From positions 18,112,930-18,176,929 of the forward strand of contig NC_081186.1 of NCBI RefSeq assembly GCF_029867415.1: a stretch of 64,000 bases of DNA. The letters are read 5' to 3'. The stretch's first letter is position 1. Each line of letters begins with the position of its first letter. A program made the position numbers and the translations under genes. The DNA comes from Vicia villosa (lineage: Eukaryota > Streptophyta > Magnoliopsida > Fabales > Fabaceae). This document shows, one piece after another, positions 32,530-45,880 of this stretch. Under the pieces are notes generated by a model. That model had not been told where the DNA came from and did not search any database. It was given only the letters and a program-made list of their open reading frames with translations.

Positions 32530-35500
32530 TTTTTCTGTGGTGGTCGTTTTCTTTTACCTCCCCGTTTCACTTGGGAGGACGGCACGCTAAACCCTTCACG
32601 CGAAATTTGGAAGGAGAATGCGCCCGTGGTGGGATGAATTTTATTTCAGTTCTTCCTACGATATCACACGAACTTTCTTATTTGTCCTACGAGTAGGAAA
32701 GGGGAAAAAAGATCTCAACTAAACCCTAGGAGTTTGCTAAGTGTGGGGATTTACACCTAGACTAGAAATTCTGGACTCCGGGAGGTCGGTTATACATAGG
32801 GAAGTGTTTAAACACCCTACATATCTGTAGTACTCTACAGGAACCTTCTCTGTGTCATTGTGTTTGTGTTTGCTGCTAATGATTGGGAAAGTTTCTCCTT
32901 TGTGTTAGGAGAGAGAATTGAATTGATTAAAGAAAGACAGACAGACAGACTGACTATTTTTGGTATTTTATTAGCTCGCTGAGATTCCTTGTGAATCTCA
33001 TGCCTACATATCCCTAGTGGAAGTCAGAGCTTAATGTAGTTCGGGGAACTAACTAGGGAAATTACTTGTTTTTGGTGCCTTGCTTGAAGCTCAAGGTTGA
33101 AGCTTGGAATTAAATCTCTGTTTACAGTAAAGAGACATGAAATCATCTCTACAGAGAGGTATTTGTACTATTCTACCACAAACATTTAAAGGAGTGACAG
33201 AATAACTGGATTCATTTCATTCAAGAGGGGAGTCTACTTGGTTGATCAAGTATGACAGCCATCGTGCCTCTAAAATGAAAGAAAGATGCTCATCCAAATT
33301 AGGGAAAGTGTACAAGTCTGGGGATGTGCCAGAGCATGTCTTTCAGAGTCCTAAATGGGAGACTTTGATTGAAATTGAAATTGAAATGTTTGTTTGTTTG
33401 AATGTAGTAGAGTAGTAAAAATATCTCTCTATAGAGATAAGCTATGTCTATTTACTGTGTAAAAGATTTGACTTTAGCTGGCTTGTATGAGGCCCAAGCT
33501 TGAGGCTTTTTGATTGACTTATTAATTATTATTGACTCTGGGAGATGACTCCATTGGGGAGTAATTACAGGGTATTTTTGTGTTCTGTACAAAGCCCAGA
33601 ATTGAGGCTGACTCTACTTAAGGAGACTCTATTTGTGTGCCTTGTACAAAGCCCAAGGTTGTGGCTAACTGTTGAGGATAATTGAATGACTCTATTTTAT
33701 GTGCCTTGTACAAAGCCCAAGGTTGTGGCTAACTCTAGCTAGGGAAAACATTATTTTCTGCCTTGTACAAAGCCCAAGGTTGTGGCGGACTCTTAAATGA
33801 ATTAAATATGGATGACTATATGGGGAAAGATCCTAAGTGTTAGGAATCTTTGACACATGAAAGATATGGTTTATCTGCCTTGTACAAAGCCCAAGGTTGT
33901 GGCTACTGAGTGATGAAGGACTCACTGGGGAGACTCTATTATCTGCCTTGTACAATGCCCAAGGTTGAGGCTGACTCTTGACAGGGGAGTTTTATTGTTT
34001 GGGTGCCTTGTATGAAGCCCAAGGTTGAGGCTAACTGTTTTTGTTGGTTTTGACTCTACTGAAGAGGTTTTATTTATTAAAAGACTGTTTTTCTTTGGAA
34101 GCTAACCCTTTCCAGGGATTTTGGCTCAGCTGGTGAATTTGTCTGTTAAAAGACTGACTTTATCATGTTTTTTTGGAGGCTGACCCTTTCCAGGGGTTCT
34201 GACTCTTTTGGGGAAATTATCTCCTAAGAGAAATGAAATTATTTATTAATTATTTTGGAGGCTAACCCTTTCCAGGGGTTTTGACATTTTTAGACAGATG
34301 TTGGAGGCTAACCCTTTCCAGGGGTTTTGACAAAGTGATTGATTTGGGTAGCACTCCATTAATTATTAAGGGATGAAGGGATTGGCAGAAAGATTATCTA
34401 GTGAGGCTTCTTGTTTAAAGCCCAAGATGAAGGCTGACTCAATGCTGAGGATGACCAAACATGGATCCTAGACTCTGCTAAGGAAGATTGATGAAGATAA
34501 GGGTGACAGAGACTGTCCATGTCTCTCATTCCAAAAATGTACTCAATGTGCAATTGAGACAAACTTAGCTTGTTTAAAGTCTGGTTTAAATTGGAAGAAA
34601 CTCACCAGGGTAGGCTAAAAGGTGACTAAAGACCTGTTCCTATGTTTATAAGAAACCTGATGGGTCCTTGTATACAAGCTCAAGAGGAAGCTGGAAATGC
34701 TTTTAAGAAGCCTGTGGGTCCTTGTACAAAGCCCAAGAGGAGGCTAATCGAGGGTCATCGAGGGTCCTTGTTATAGCACAAGAGAAAGCTATGTAGTTTT
34801 GAACTTATTTTGGCTCTAAGCAAATGGGTAAGAGGTTTCACCGGGAATAATTCCTCTTTGGGTGGATGTGTCCTATTTATTTGGATTCTAAGGTTTTTGC
34901 CAAGATGTTTCACCGGGAATAATTCATCTTGGGGGTTTGAACTACAGATCTCTAATTAGGAAAGAGCCTTCACCGGGAAGACATTCTCAATCCTAGGCCA
35001 TATTCCTAATATATATATATAGTTTAACTGTCCTAAGGTTTATACTCACACGTAGTTCTAAACTAATATATGCACAGTTTATATTTGACAGTAATTTAAA
35101 TAAAGACTGTAAACGGAAAGCTTGTAAAGCCTAACCTGGATGGAGTGGAGGCCATTGAAGAAGTATGTACAGAGCCTCAACAGTATTTTTGTTGTTTTGT
35201 TGATAACAGTTGAATATATATAATAAACAGTTAATGGTTTTTGAAAACAGAAGAAGTGAAGATGGACAAAGGTCACATAGGTATCTGAAGAGTTTCACCG
35301 GGAATAATGCCCTTCAAATACCAGAAGAATGTTTTGAAAACAGAAAGAAGATTTTGAAAATACAGTTTTGAAAAACAAGCTAAGAAGAGAAGATGTTTGG
35401 GACTTACACTCTATTAGAGGCCCAGTACTTTACAGTACTGGTTATGAGAGCAATTTGAAAATGATTTTGAATGATACAAGGTTTTGTTGTTTGAAAACCT

Positions 35501-35893
35501 TAATCATTTTATTTAATCAGAGATTGAAAATAGTTTTAAGAATTTACAAAAGTCAACTTAATTAAAGTAAAAATAAAGATTTTACTTAATTAAGACCTAA
35601 TCAATTAGGGTTTTATCATAAAATGATTCACAAAGTAATTGAGTTAAAACAAAGTGAATATATGTATTTAAAACATTTTAATATAACACTTAAATCATAC
35701 TATTTTAAACCTAATAAAAATATATGAAATAAATAATATTTTTATGATTTTTTTGATTATTCATAAAATAGATATATTAAATGACAAGTGTGTGAAAAAT
35801 GAAGTGAAAATGATTTATTTTGATAGGTTAAATAATTTGTTAAAGTTGTGAAGGAGTTAAATGGGAAAAGTGGTAAAAAAAAATATGGTTTTG

Positions 35894-36122
35894 TCACCAA
35901 CCAGGTTTGAACCCACGCCCTTTGTATTACCAGCCCAAAACAACACCACTGAGCCAACGCGCGCTTGGTGTCATATGCATGGTTCCATTGCAATTCATAT
36001 ATTACTCAAATGCATAGAAGTAAAAAAGAAATAAAATCAAAAGGTCTGGGGCGAGGGGGATTCGAACCCCAGACCTTGGGCACGCGCAACACACAAACAC
36101 TCTCTACCACTGGGCTATCACG
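35894..36122 (-). other. tRNA-like modules, second copy (5' LTR of D)
   Basis: Modules at 35894-35961 and 36047-36122 duplicate those at 16870-16937 and 17023-17098. Box A and box B elements are unchanged; one base differs just outside module 2 (TATCACG here, TATCCCG in the other LTR). They lie about 1 kb downstream of the TATA box in the sense direction, inside the leader. Confidence 0.55.
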
Positions 36123-37066
36123 TTTTAGTCGTTAATGAAACAGGTATCAATCAAAATAAAATAAACTTAGACCTGAGTTTGAAAATTGCGCGCCACCACC
36201 ATCTTCGTCTTCAACCTCAAGCTCCATGAATTTGAATTTCTGAACTCACTCGTTTCTCAACCATTTGCCACGATGTAAACATGAAACTTGCTCTAAATTC
36301 ACTCACGATTCTAAATATGTAACTAACGTGAACTAATATTAACTACATCTAACTAATTCACCAGAAATCGTGAAGAACCCTAAAATTTCAAAATTAAATT
36401 AAATGACTATACTGAAAGATAAATGGATGATGATAGAGGGTTTTCAATCCTCTGATGATGCTGAACAAGATAGAATCGAGCTATTTCACAAAGAGTACTT
36501 AAATTAGAGAGGTGAAGTTCAGAAACTTACCTCTGAAAATGGAGGTCGTGAGGATGATTGAGGGCACCTGGGCTTGAATGAATGATCTCAATAGCTTCCC
36601 TGAGACTCAATGATGCTAACTGGATGCTTATTGTAGCCTGAATCCTTCTGAATTGTTCTATGGACCTCCCTCGATTTCAGCTTCAAGTGAACATGGAGGT
36701 TGTTGAATTTGGAGTTACAGATGAGCTGCAGCCATCTGGTTAGCTTCACTATGACCTGAGGAGTGTGTCTGGATGATTGGCTTGCCTTGAAACCTTCTGA
36801 ATCACTCCATGGACCTCCAACTGCAGATGCTCCAAAGTGAGAGCAACAATGGTGTTCCTCCACCTACAGAAGTGATCCAGGTGCTTGGATCACCTCAAAT
36901 GACCTCCCTTGAGATGTTAGAATGCTCACTTCCCAAAGATAAGCTCTGGTTTGAAGAAATCGATTCTTCTTGCCAAAGAACTTTGAAAAACAATGAACAA
37001 GAGAAGAGAAAGAGAAAGCAAGTAATATGGTTGCTTTGGTGTCTTTTTGAATGAGGAATGCATCTG

Positions 37067-37074
37067 TATTTATA
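37067..37074 (-). promoter_or_regulatory. TATA box of the 5' LTR of D
   Basis: The sense strand reads GCCTATAAATAC. The predicted start near 37040 gives U3 of about 1.6 kb and a leader over 4.5 kb long before the primer-binding site. Confidence 0.65.
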
Positions 37075-38626
37075 GGCAAATGGATCAGTATAGCTGCAGA
37101 GGAGTGAGCTTCCTTAGTGAAGTTGATTTGGTTTCTTAGCCATGAAGGAAGTTTGCAAATATCTCTTATGCAATGATGGGAATTTTGATTCCATTTGATC
37201 AATCCCCTAGCCCTCGATTTTGCTTGATCTTAGGGGACAATTCTGAGCCAGAAATGAGCTCTAATTGGTTGGTGAGAAGATTCCTTGGGTGATTCATCAA
37301 TTTGCCATAAATTCACAAATGTAATCATTACATAATCACATGTTCTTGTTTTTAGAATCTTCTTCAATTCTTATGGCATGGTGAAAATGAATGCATGGCA
37401 TGTTTTCAGATGTGTTATGGGTCGTGTAGCATCCATAAGAGAGGTTATTTGCACAAAATTTGCAAAGTCCAAAAGTGTCCATGACCTATAATTTCACTTC
37501 ATGAGGCCAACTTTGAACAAGCATAACTCCTAGCTCAAATTGAATTTGGAGAAGGTTGAACACAATTTGGAAAGCCCTAAACATCTACTTTAAATCATTA
37601 GTTTATGTCTTCTTCAGAATCATTTGGGAAATTTGTGAAAAATGAGCCCAAAGTTGGATGAAAACTAGGTTAAAACACTTAGAAAAATTTCTAAGTGTTT
37701 ATGACCTAAACTTCAAAATTTCCAAAACCTCATAAATGGTTGATCTTTTGAAAAAAGTTCCTTTGTAAGATGTTGTTTTATTTTGCAAGATCTACAACTT
37801 TCATGTTGGAAGTTTTTTGAGTTGTGTAGGTGAAATTTTGAGTTCTCACCATGCCTTCAAAAACCCTAATTCCCGACTTTTCGCTCCTTGATGAATTTCT
37901 CTGAATTTCTTTGGCCAAATGACTTTGACATCCATATATTGATGATATTGATCTTTGAAAGTCATTTTTTGACCAAAAACCTTAAAAGTCAATGATGATC
38001 CTTCACAGTTGACTTTTTCCTAACAAAGTGAATTTTTGGGCTTTTGTGTAGAAATAAGATCTTCTCCCCAAATGGATGATATAAATGGATTATATTGAGG
38101 TAGTAGAGATCCTTGAATCATCTCTTGAATTTTGGATTCATGCCCTGATCAGAAGTCAACTATCTTGGTGAATTAGGTCAAAACCCTAATTTGTCGACCA
38201 TGTGAAAATAATGACTGTAGACTTTGAATTGAAGTGTGATGTCCAGTAGATCTTGTCATATGAGTTATTTGAAGATGATTGATGTCTTTGAATGGTTCCC
38301 TGGGGCTTTTTAGGGTTTCCCAAAAGTGATCCCTGATTTTAGTCCTTGATAGGCTCAAAACCCTAGTCTGGTGACCTGAGTAAACCTGTACTCAGATGAC
38401 TGGATGTCTAATCAATCATAGATGAGAAAAGTGAAGTTTTTGAGCCCCATGATTGTATTAGAGACTAGTCTTTGTATTGATTGATCCTTTGCCTGAGCTT
38501 TCTTGTCTTTGAGCATCCTCGATTAGGTACCAGATGGAGAAATGACTGCTCTGGGAACTTGTCTTGACCTGATGAAAAATCCTGAAGATATGCCATCTCA
38601 GGGGGGTCAAAAATTAGGGTATGACA

Positions 38627-38631
38627 CAAGC
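38627..38631. repeat. Target-site duplication of element D (right copy)
   Basis: CAAGC follows the CA end of the 5' LTR and matches 13509-13513. Confidence 0.95.
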
Positions 38632-40622
38632 CAGGATGACGAGTTTCCCATTCTCCTTTAATCTGATTAATCACAAGCGCAGAATCTCCATAAACATCAA
38701 GAATCTTAATTCTCAGATTAATGGCCTCTTCAAGTCCCATGATGCAAGCTTCATACTCAGCAATATTATTCGTACAATCAAAACATATCCTTGCAGTGAA
38801 AGGTACATGTGACCCATGCGGAGTGACAATAATGGCGCCGATTCCATGGCCATGAACATTAGAAGCTCCATCAAAAATTAAACCCCACTTGGATTCAGGA
38901 TCTGGTCCTTCTTCTGGCAATGGTTCATCCCAATCTTGAGATCTCAAATACATTATATCTTCATCTGGGAAGTCCATTCTGATAGATTGACGATCATCAA
39001 TTGGTTGGTGAGCGAGATACTCTGCCAACACACTTCCTTTCACAGCTTTATGAGCTCGATATTCAATATCATATTCTGATAACAACATTTGCCAGCGAGC
39101 AATCCTTCCAGTTAATGCAGGTTTCTCAAATACATACTTGATTGGATCCATTTTGGAAATCAATAGGGTGGTGTGGTTCAACATATACTGTCTTAGTCGG
39201 CGAGCAGCCCACACCAAAGCACAGCAAGTTTTCTCAAGCAGCGAGTATCTTGTTTCGCACTCGGTAAACTTTTTGCTAAGGTAGTATATTGCATACTCTT
39301 TTCGACCAGACTCGTCATGCTGACCCAACATGCATCCCATTGAATTCTCAAGCACTGTAAGGTACATAATCAGAGGTCTTCCCTCAGCTGGAAGGAGCAA
39401 AATGGGGGGTTCAAGCAGATATTCTTTGATGTTTTCAAAAGCTTTCTAACAATCTTCATTCCACACACATCCCTGATTTTTCTTTAACAACTTGAAGATT
39501 GGCTCACAGGTAGCAGTCATATTGGAAATGAACCTCGAGATATAATTCAAACGTCCGAGGAAACCTCTCACTTGTTTCTCAGTCCTTGGTGCTGGCATTT
39601 CCTGAATTTCTTTGACTTTATCAGGATCTACTTCAATTCCTCTCTGACTGACAATGAAACCCAATAATTTTCCAGAACGGACACCAAAAGTGCATTTGTT
39701 TGGATTTAAGCGGTGACGATACTTTCTCAAACGCTGAAACAACTTTAAAAGATCTTCCATGTGCCCCTCCTCTGACTGGGACTTGGCAATCATGTCATCC
39801 ACATAGACCTCAATTTCTTTGTGCATCATATCATGGAAAAGAGTGGTCATGGCCCTCTGATACGTCGGACCAGCATTCTTCAACCCAAAAGGCATCACTT
39901 TGTAACAGAATGTCCCCCATGGTGTAATAAATGTTGTCTTTTCCATGTCTTCAGGTGCCATCTTAATCTGGTTGTATCCTGAAAAACCATCCATGAAGGA
40001 GAAAACCTCAAACTTTGTCGTGCTATCTACCAACATATCAATGTGAAGTAGAGGAAAATCATCTTTCGGACTGGCTCTATTCAAATCTCTATAATCAACG
40101 CACATGCGAACTTTTCCGTCTTTCTTCGGCACAGGCACTATATTGGCAATCCATTGAGGATATATAGAAGTGACAAGGAAACCCGCATCTATCTGCTTCA
40201 AGACCTCATTCTTAATCTTTTCTGCCATATCAGGATGACTTCTTCTTAACTTTTGCTTGACAGGAGGGCATTCAGGTTTCAACGGCAAACGATGCTCCAC
40301 AATATATGTGTCCAACCCAGGCATGTCTTGGTAGGACCACGCAAAAATGTCAACATACTCTTTAAGAAGCTCTACCATCCTCTTCTTAACATCTTGACCA
40401 AGCAGTGCCCCAATCTTGACTTCTTTCTTATCTTCTTCAGAACCCAAGTTGATGACTTCTAAAGGCTCTTTATATGGCTGAATGGTGCCTTCCTCGTGCT
40501 CAAGCAGTCGGGAAATCTCATCAGGAATACATTCATCACTCTCCTCTCCCGCCTCATACACAGGAAACTCGAAGTTAGGAGAGGGTGCAGGGTCATTACT
40601 TTCAAAGGTTTTGTTGATTAAT
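38627..40622 (-). pseudogene. pol: Element B pol, 5' part: RT and RNase H domains
   Basis: This begins at the splice acceptor (exon start 40622). RT shows VDYRDLN, PFGLKNAG and YVDDMIAKS; the RT-linked RNase H and most of the second RNase H (GLIFDGASN, NNIAEYEAC, DVYGDSALV) follow. An in-frame TAG at 39446-39448, directly after VWNEDC, cuts the protein between RT and RNase H; the same frame then stays open to the D insertion. The remainder is at 12042-13513. Translation would thus yield RT without RNase H or integrase. Residues match D closely, so both belong to one Ogre group. Confidence 0.93.
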
Positions 40623-40889
40623 CTGCACAAGTGATTATTATTTCAGGAAAAGGAAAGATATATGCAAACATGTAATCGTGCAGATTATGGAGAATGAAAA
40701 CATTTTTTAAGGTTTTTTGTGTTACCACTTTCCAAAAAAAGCAAAAAGATAAAAAGCATGTATATGCAGAAACAAAATGACTTTTATTGATGATTTTAAT
40801 GTTTAAAACAAGCAGAAAAAAGCCCCCAACAACTTCACTTTCATCTTGGGCAGAATGAAAGGATTTTGAAAAACATAAAAGCAAATTAC
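40623..40889 (-). other. Intron between protease and RT of element B (267 bp)
   Basis: Donor AAA/GTAATT at 40889 and acceptor TTGTGCAG/ATTAATC ending at 40623. The gag-protease stop (40886-40888) is inside the donor, as in D. The frame is preserved on splicing. The interior is unrelated to the D intron except for the ends, so the borders are conserved by function. Confidence 0.8.
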
Positions 40890-43800
40890 TTTGAAGCATG
40901 AGTACACTCAGGAATGTAAATGGTGATCCAATTCTCAATCATCTTTCCATGGGTCACAAAGTTTGGCACTTCTGGCTCTGATTCATCTTCAACAATGGCG
41001 TTCACCTCTGGAGGAGTCGGATGTAGAAACCCAACACTATGGAACATCTCCTGATAAGGACGAAAAGCAGATTCAGGTTTCATCACAGACTTGTCTGAGG
41101 CAGAAAATCCCAGACCAGCTCTATTCTTGTTCTCTAGCAGACTCACCACTTGTCCCCAGACTCCTGAATGTCCATTCTGAACCACTGGTTGAGCATCTTT
41201 GAAGGAGGCAATGGAAGCTTCATCCTTTTTGAATTCATCATTAACAGACAGGGCTTGGAATGCAGTTCCAATGACTACTTCATCAGCCTCTATGGTACGG
41301 AACGAAGAGAGATGACTAATCAGCAAAGCTTGTTCTCCACTCACAACGACCATCTTTCCATCTTTCACAAATTTCAACTTTTGGTGGAGAGTCGAAGTAA
41401 CTGCCCCAGCCTCATGGATCCATGGGCGTCCCAATAAGCAACTGTACGCAGGGAAAATATCCATCACTTGAAAAGTAATCTTGAAGACAAACGGTCAATA
41501 CCAATAGGCAAATCAACCTCTCCAACCACTGATTTCTTCGATCCATCAAAAGCTTTGACAATCACATTGTTGAATCTCATTGGTGTACCACCATAAGACA
41601 TCTTGGCAAGAGTGGATTTTGGCATGACATTCAGAGATGAGCCAGTATCGATCAACACATTGGACATTGAGTCCTCTTTGCAACTGACAGAGATATGCAA
41701 AGCCAAATTATGGTTCCTTCCTTCCTCAGGCAAATCTTCATCACTAAAGCTCAAATTGTTACATGCAGTGATATTACTCACAACCCCATTAAACTGATCC
41801 AGCGTCACATCATGATCCACAAAGGCTTGATCAAGTATCTTCATTAAAGAATCCCTATGAGCAGGAGAACTCGTCAGCAGCTCCATTATAGAGATCTTGT
41901 ACGGAGTACGATGCAACTGATCCACAATCTTATAATCACTCATATTGATAAGCTTCAAAATCTCATCCATCTCCTTTCCTGAAGATGACCCATCATTCCC
42001 TTTTGACACATCATTCACAGGCACTTGAGTAGGATTCCTCTGGACGTCCACAACTGTTTGAGGTTGAGTAAAAACTCGTCCACTTCTAATCACTCTACTA
42101 ACATCTGCTATATTCTCAACAGAAGACAGAGACTTAATCTCGACTTCTTTTCCAGCTTCCAACATGGTGGCATTGTATCTGTAAGGTACAGCTTTGTCAG
42201 AACTATAAGGTACAGATCCAGGCAAACATATCACAAGAGGTTCTACAACAGCTTTGCCATAGTAACCGATCTCTACACATTCCGGAATTTCAAAGCATTG
42301 TTCAATCACATTGACATCATCTTCATCTCTATCCCTCAGAATCTCAATGAGCCTTTGATCTATCATCTCTTGTAAATCTCTTTTCACAACGTAACACCCT
42401 CGAGGATTAACTGAATAAATCCCACAAGCAGCATGATTATGCTCATAATGACTATACTCACACAGAGTGGCATGCATCTCTACCAATGATCCTCTGATGT
42501 GTTCCACACGATAAATCTTATACTTCCCAGGGCATCCATGCACCATATTCACAGCAGACGCTTCATGAGTTGGCAACGGATTGTTCTGCACATTTGGGCC
42601 AATATCACGGAAAGAAAGCATTCCAGAACGGACCAATCTCTGAACTTCATTCTTTAAGGACCAACAGTTTTCCAAATCATCCCCAGGAGCATTCTGATGA
42701 AAAGCACAAGTGGCATCAGCTTTGTACCACCAAGGGAGTTTCTCTGGAACAGGAGGCGGTGACCTTGGTTGAACTAACTTCTTATGAATTAGGGCAGGAT
42801 ACAGTTCAGTGTACGTCATAGGGATAGGATCAATATTAGCACGAGGATACGGATTCCGCCTTGCTGGTTGTTGATTAACAAGAGCTACAGGCACTGAATT
42901 CACAACAGGAGTTACTGACGCCACTTGTTGAGATCGATTTCTGAATCGATTATCCCTCCCATGAGAAACAGCATTAGCATCTGATTCTTTCTTCTTCTGG
43001 AATGAAGAACCATACTTCTTCGCACCACCAAACGAATTGTCATTCCGAACCAGACGTCCTTCTCGCACAGCTTCTTCCAACCTGACACCCATACCCACCA
43101 TTTCGGTGAAGTCTACAGGAGCACTTGCAATCATCTTTTCATAGTAAAATGGACCAAGAGTCTTTAGAAAAATCTTAGTCATCTCTTTTTCTTCCATCGG
43201 AGGAATCACTTGGGCAGCAACCTCACGCCATCTCTGAGCATATTCCTTGAAGGATTCCTTTTCTTTCTGCATCATAGCTCGCAATTGATCTCTATCAGGA
43301 GCCATGTCCATATTATACTTGTATTGCTTCACAAACGCCTCAGCTAAGTCATTGAAAGTGCGAATATGGGTGCTATCAAGGCCCATATACCACTTAGAAG
43401 CAGCTCCAGTCAAACTGTCTTGGAAGTAGTGGATCAACAGACGTTGATCATCAGTGTGAGTGGACATCTTTCTTACATACATCACCAGATGTGCCTGAGG
43501 GCAGGAGTTTCCTTTATACTTCTCAAATTCAGGCAGTTTGAACTTAGCAGGTACTTTCACATTGGGAACAAGGCAAAGATCATGCACATTCTTTCCAAAC
43601 AGTTCTTTCCCACGGAGAGCTTTCATCTCTTTCTGCAGTTCTTCAAACTGATCTTGGAAACCATCCATTCTGTCATGAATTTCACTTGGAGCAGCATCAT
43701 AAATGGGCTCTGGGACAAAAGGACCAGTATGAACAATAGGAGATGTGTTGACCATAATAGGTGTCAACGGACGAGTCATCTCAGGAACAGACAAATAACC

Positions 43801-44061
43801 TTCAGGCATGCCCCAGGGATATCCATTAGGCATACGTTGCTGAGTAGCACCAACAGGAACAGGAGGAATGGTTGTAGCAGCAATTTCAGAAATCACAGTG
43901 GTCTGACCCTGAGCTTGGGCATTGGGAGGAGGAACTTGATTCTGATTCTGATTCTGAGCAGCCATCAATGTCTCAACCAGAGCAGTGAGACGATCCACAC
44001 CAGATCTCAAAGTAACAACCTCTTCACGTAGCTCACGATTCTCTTGTTCAAGACCTTCCAT
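40890..44061 (-). pseudogene. gag: Element B gag-protease, frameshifted
   Basis: Gag opens with a coiled coil (MEGLEQENRELREEV). The Gag domain follows (FKLPEFEKYKGNSC), continuing through PPMEEKEMTKIF without the stop seen in D. The zinc knuckle (CAFHQNAPGDDLENC) has D where D's copy has H, so one zinc ligand is changed. The protease active site is VLIDTGSSLNVMP. A one-base deletion near 41487-41495 shifts the frame and ends translation at 41464; the second half of protease (CLLGRPWIH) continues in another frame at 41467-40890. The tail before the intron is short compared with that of D. The element cannot make a full protease. Confidence 0.9.
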
Positions 44062-44350
44062 CTTCTTCTTGCAGTTAGCTCGAGTATTATACCGGTGAGA
44101 CAGCTTGATTCAATTCTGTATGAAGAACACTGAATAAGACCTCGGGAATACTCTCGGAAGCAAGACCAAAATGCAGAATGATGCATGAAATGCAATGCAA
44201 ATGATTTTTATTATTATTGGTTTTCAAGAAACTTTAAGACATTGATTTTAACATTAGCAAAAAAACATAAAACATAATAACATTCTTCATTAATAATGGA
44301 AAAGCTTACAAAAGGATTCAAAGATCCAAAATTACAAAATAAAGGAAAAG

Positions 44351-45880
44351 CTAGAAACTAGAAGGGAACACTTCTGACGAAGATTCAACTCCTCTCTGCA
44401 GCTTCCTACGGAGCTTCTCTAACTCATCTTCATAAAAGGCCTTCAAATGAGCATTCTCGACCATCAGCTTATCAGCAACTTCCTTCCATGCAACTGAATC
44501 TTCTTGTGGTCTCTTTCGCTTTTCACCATGTTGTTGAAGCAACTCTTCTTGATGACGGATTTGATCATCCTTTTCCATCAACCAACCATCTTGTATATCA
44601 AGCATTTCATCCTTTTCTTTCAAATGTATCTTCAACTCTTTATTCTCCATTTCCAAAGCATGAAACTTCTTCTCCCAAGCGTCTCTTTCCAATCTCATCT
44701 TAGCCACGAGCTCTAGATGCCCCTCACTACTTTCAATAGGAGTAGTGAAAGATAATGGTGGAATAATGGGTAGAGAAGGCTCCTCGAGTAAATAAGGCAT
44801 TTGAAAAGTATGAGCTCTAGCTTGAACCCAATCAGTGTAGTCTTTGAGAGCAACACATTGTTTCGTCCCCAAATGTCTCTTCCTATCAACATGGTGCCAA
44901 GCACGCACAAACCGAATTCTCATATCCGAATTTCCATCTTGATTAAGATAGAAGATTCCTGACACAAGAATACTAGCGGGTCGCTCCTTCATGGGATAGC
45001 AAAATTGACGCCTTGCAAGAATGGGGTTGTAGGTAATTCCTCCTTGTATACCAAGAAGAGGTACATTAGGGAATTCTCCACAACGATCAATAATCTCACC
45101 AATGTCATAAGCAGGATTGTACCAATGGATATTCCCATTAGTAAGAGGCATGATCTTCTGAGACCATGAGAGACCATCAGGATTGTTCAAGAAATTCTTA
45201 GTTTGAGGTAAGTGCGAAATAAACCACTTATAGAGCAAAGGAGTGCAATAGTTGATAAGTCCACCTTTCTTATCATTCCTATGGTGAATGGAATGATAAG
45301 TATCCCCAAGCAAAGTAGGCACGGGATTCCCAATCATGAAGATCCGAATAGCATTAACATCGACAAAGTTGTCAATGTTGGGAAAGAGTATCAAACCATA
45401 GATGAGCAAGGCCAAAAATGTCTCAAAAGCAATCATACTTCCTTTACTAGCCAACATAGAAGCCTTTCCAATCAAGAACTTAGAAGTCAACCCCCAAATT
45501 CCTCCTTTTTTGGTCATGTTTGCTTTCACATCTGATATTTTCAACTGAAGAAGTTCTGCTATCTCATCAACCTGAGGCTCTTTCTCCAGACCACTAAACG
45601 GTATGTCATTCGTAACTGGCAAACCAATCCAATAAGAATACTCCTCCAAAGTGGGCATAAGCTGATAATCAGGAAAGGTGAAACAATGATACATCGGGTC
45701 ATAAAACTGCACAAGAGTCTCAAGAATCCCCTTTTCCACTTTGGTCTTCAAGATAGAGATCAATTTCCCATAACGGCTTTTGAAGTTGTCAAGATTAGGA
45801 ACCAAAGTTGCTAGCTCTTTCAATTCTTTTGCACTTGAATTCCTGAAAGTGTACTTCTTGATGCTTCTCTTTTGATCCAT
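44351..45880 (-). CDS. Element B ORF1 protein (509 aa, PMD-like)
   Basis: Open without defects. The start at 45880 (MDQKRSIKKYTF) is chosen by alignment with D; an in-frame start at 45964 would add 28 residues. The core shares FYDPMYHCFTFPDYQLMPTL, ALLIYGLILFPN, GNPVPTLLGDTYHSIH and PLLYKWFISHLP with D. The C-terminal 120 residues are charged and heptad-like (coiled coil). There is no enzymatic motif. That ORF1 is intact while gag, protease and pol are broken suggests decay has been recent and random. A 289-bp spacer (44062-44350) separates it from gag. Confidence 0.85.
   Translation of the reverse strand: MDQKRSIKKYTFRNSSAKELKELATLVPNLDNFKSRYGKLISILKTKVEKGILETLVQFYDPMYHCFTFPDYQLMPTLEEYSYWIGLPVTNDIPFSGLEKEPQVDEIAELLQLKISDVKANMTKKGGIWGLTSKFLIGKASMLASKGSMIAFETFLALLIYGLILFPNIDNFVDVNAIRIFMIGNPVPTLLGDTYHSIHHRNDKKGGLINYCTPLLYKWFISHLPQTKNFLNNPDGLSWSQKIMPLTNGNIHWYNPAYDIGEIIDRCGEFPNVPLLGIQGGITYNPILARRQFCYPMKERPASILVSGIFYLNQDGNSDMRIRFVRAWHHVDRKRHLGTKQCVALKDYTDWVQARAHTFQMPYLLEEPSLPIIPPLSFTTPIESSEGHLELVAKMRLERDAWEKKFHALEMENKELKIHLKEKDEMLDIQDGWLMEKDDQIRHQEELLQQHGEKRKRPQEDSVAWKEVADKLMVENAHLKAFYEDELEKLRRKLQRGVESSSEVFPSSF

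Larger units (their letters stand above)
13514..38626 (-). mobile_element. Element D: young, nearly intact Ogre-like retrotransposon
   Basis: It spans 25,113 bp with 6.09-kb LTRs and a perfect 5-bp TSD, inserted in pol of B. Sense order: 5' LTR (32536-38626), primer-binding site, leader, ORF1, gag-protease, 328-bp intron, pol, 3' UTR, 3' LTR (13514-19602). The two LTRs differ by 13 substitutions and a 2-bp indel as counted by eye (about 0.2%), so insertion is recent, of the order of 0.1 million years at 1.3e-8 per site per year. That rate is borrowed from grasses. The only coding lesion I found is one in-frame stop in gag. Relatives supplying Gag in trans could in principle mobilise it. Confidence 0.95.
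32536..38626 (-). repeat. 5' LTR of element D (6091 bp)
   Basis: Same as 13514-19602, offset 19022, or 19024 after a 2-bp difference in an A-run near 35880. Thirteen substitutions were counted by eye. It carries every module of the other LTR: U5 hairpin 32825-32840, TACAAAGCC array 33078-34427, CACCGGGAATAA hairpins 34830-35316, tRNA-like modules, TATA box 37067-37074 and W-boxes 37914-38189. As the 5' copy it should drive transcription. Confidence 0.95.
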
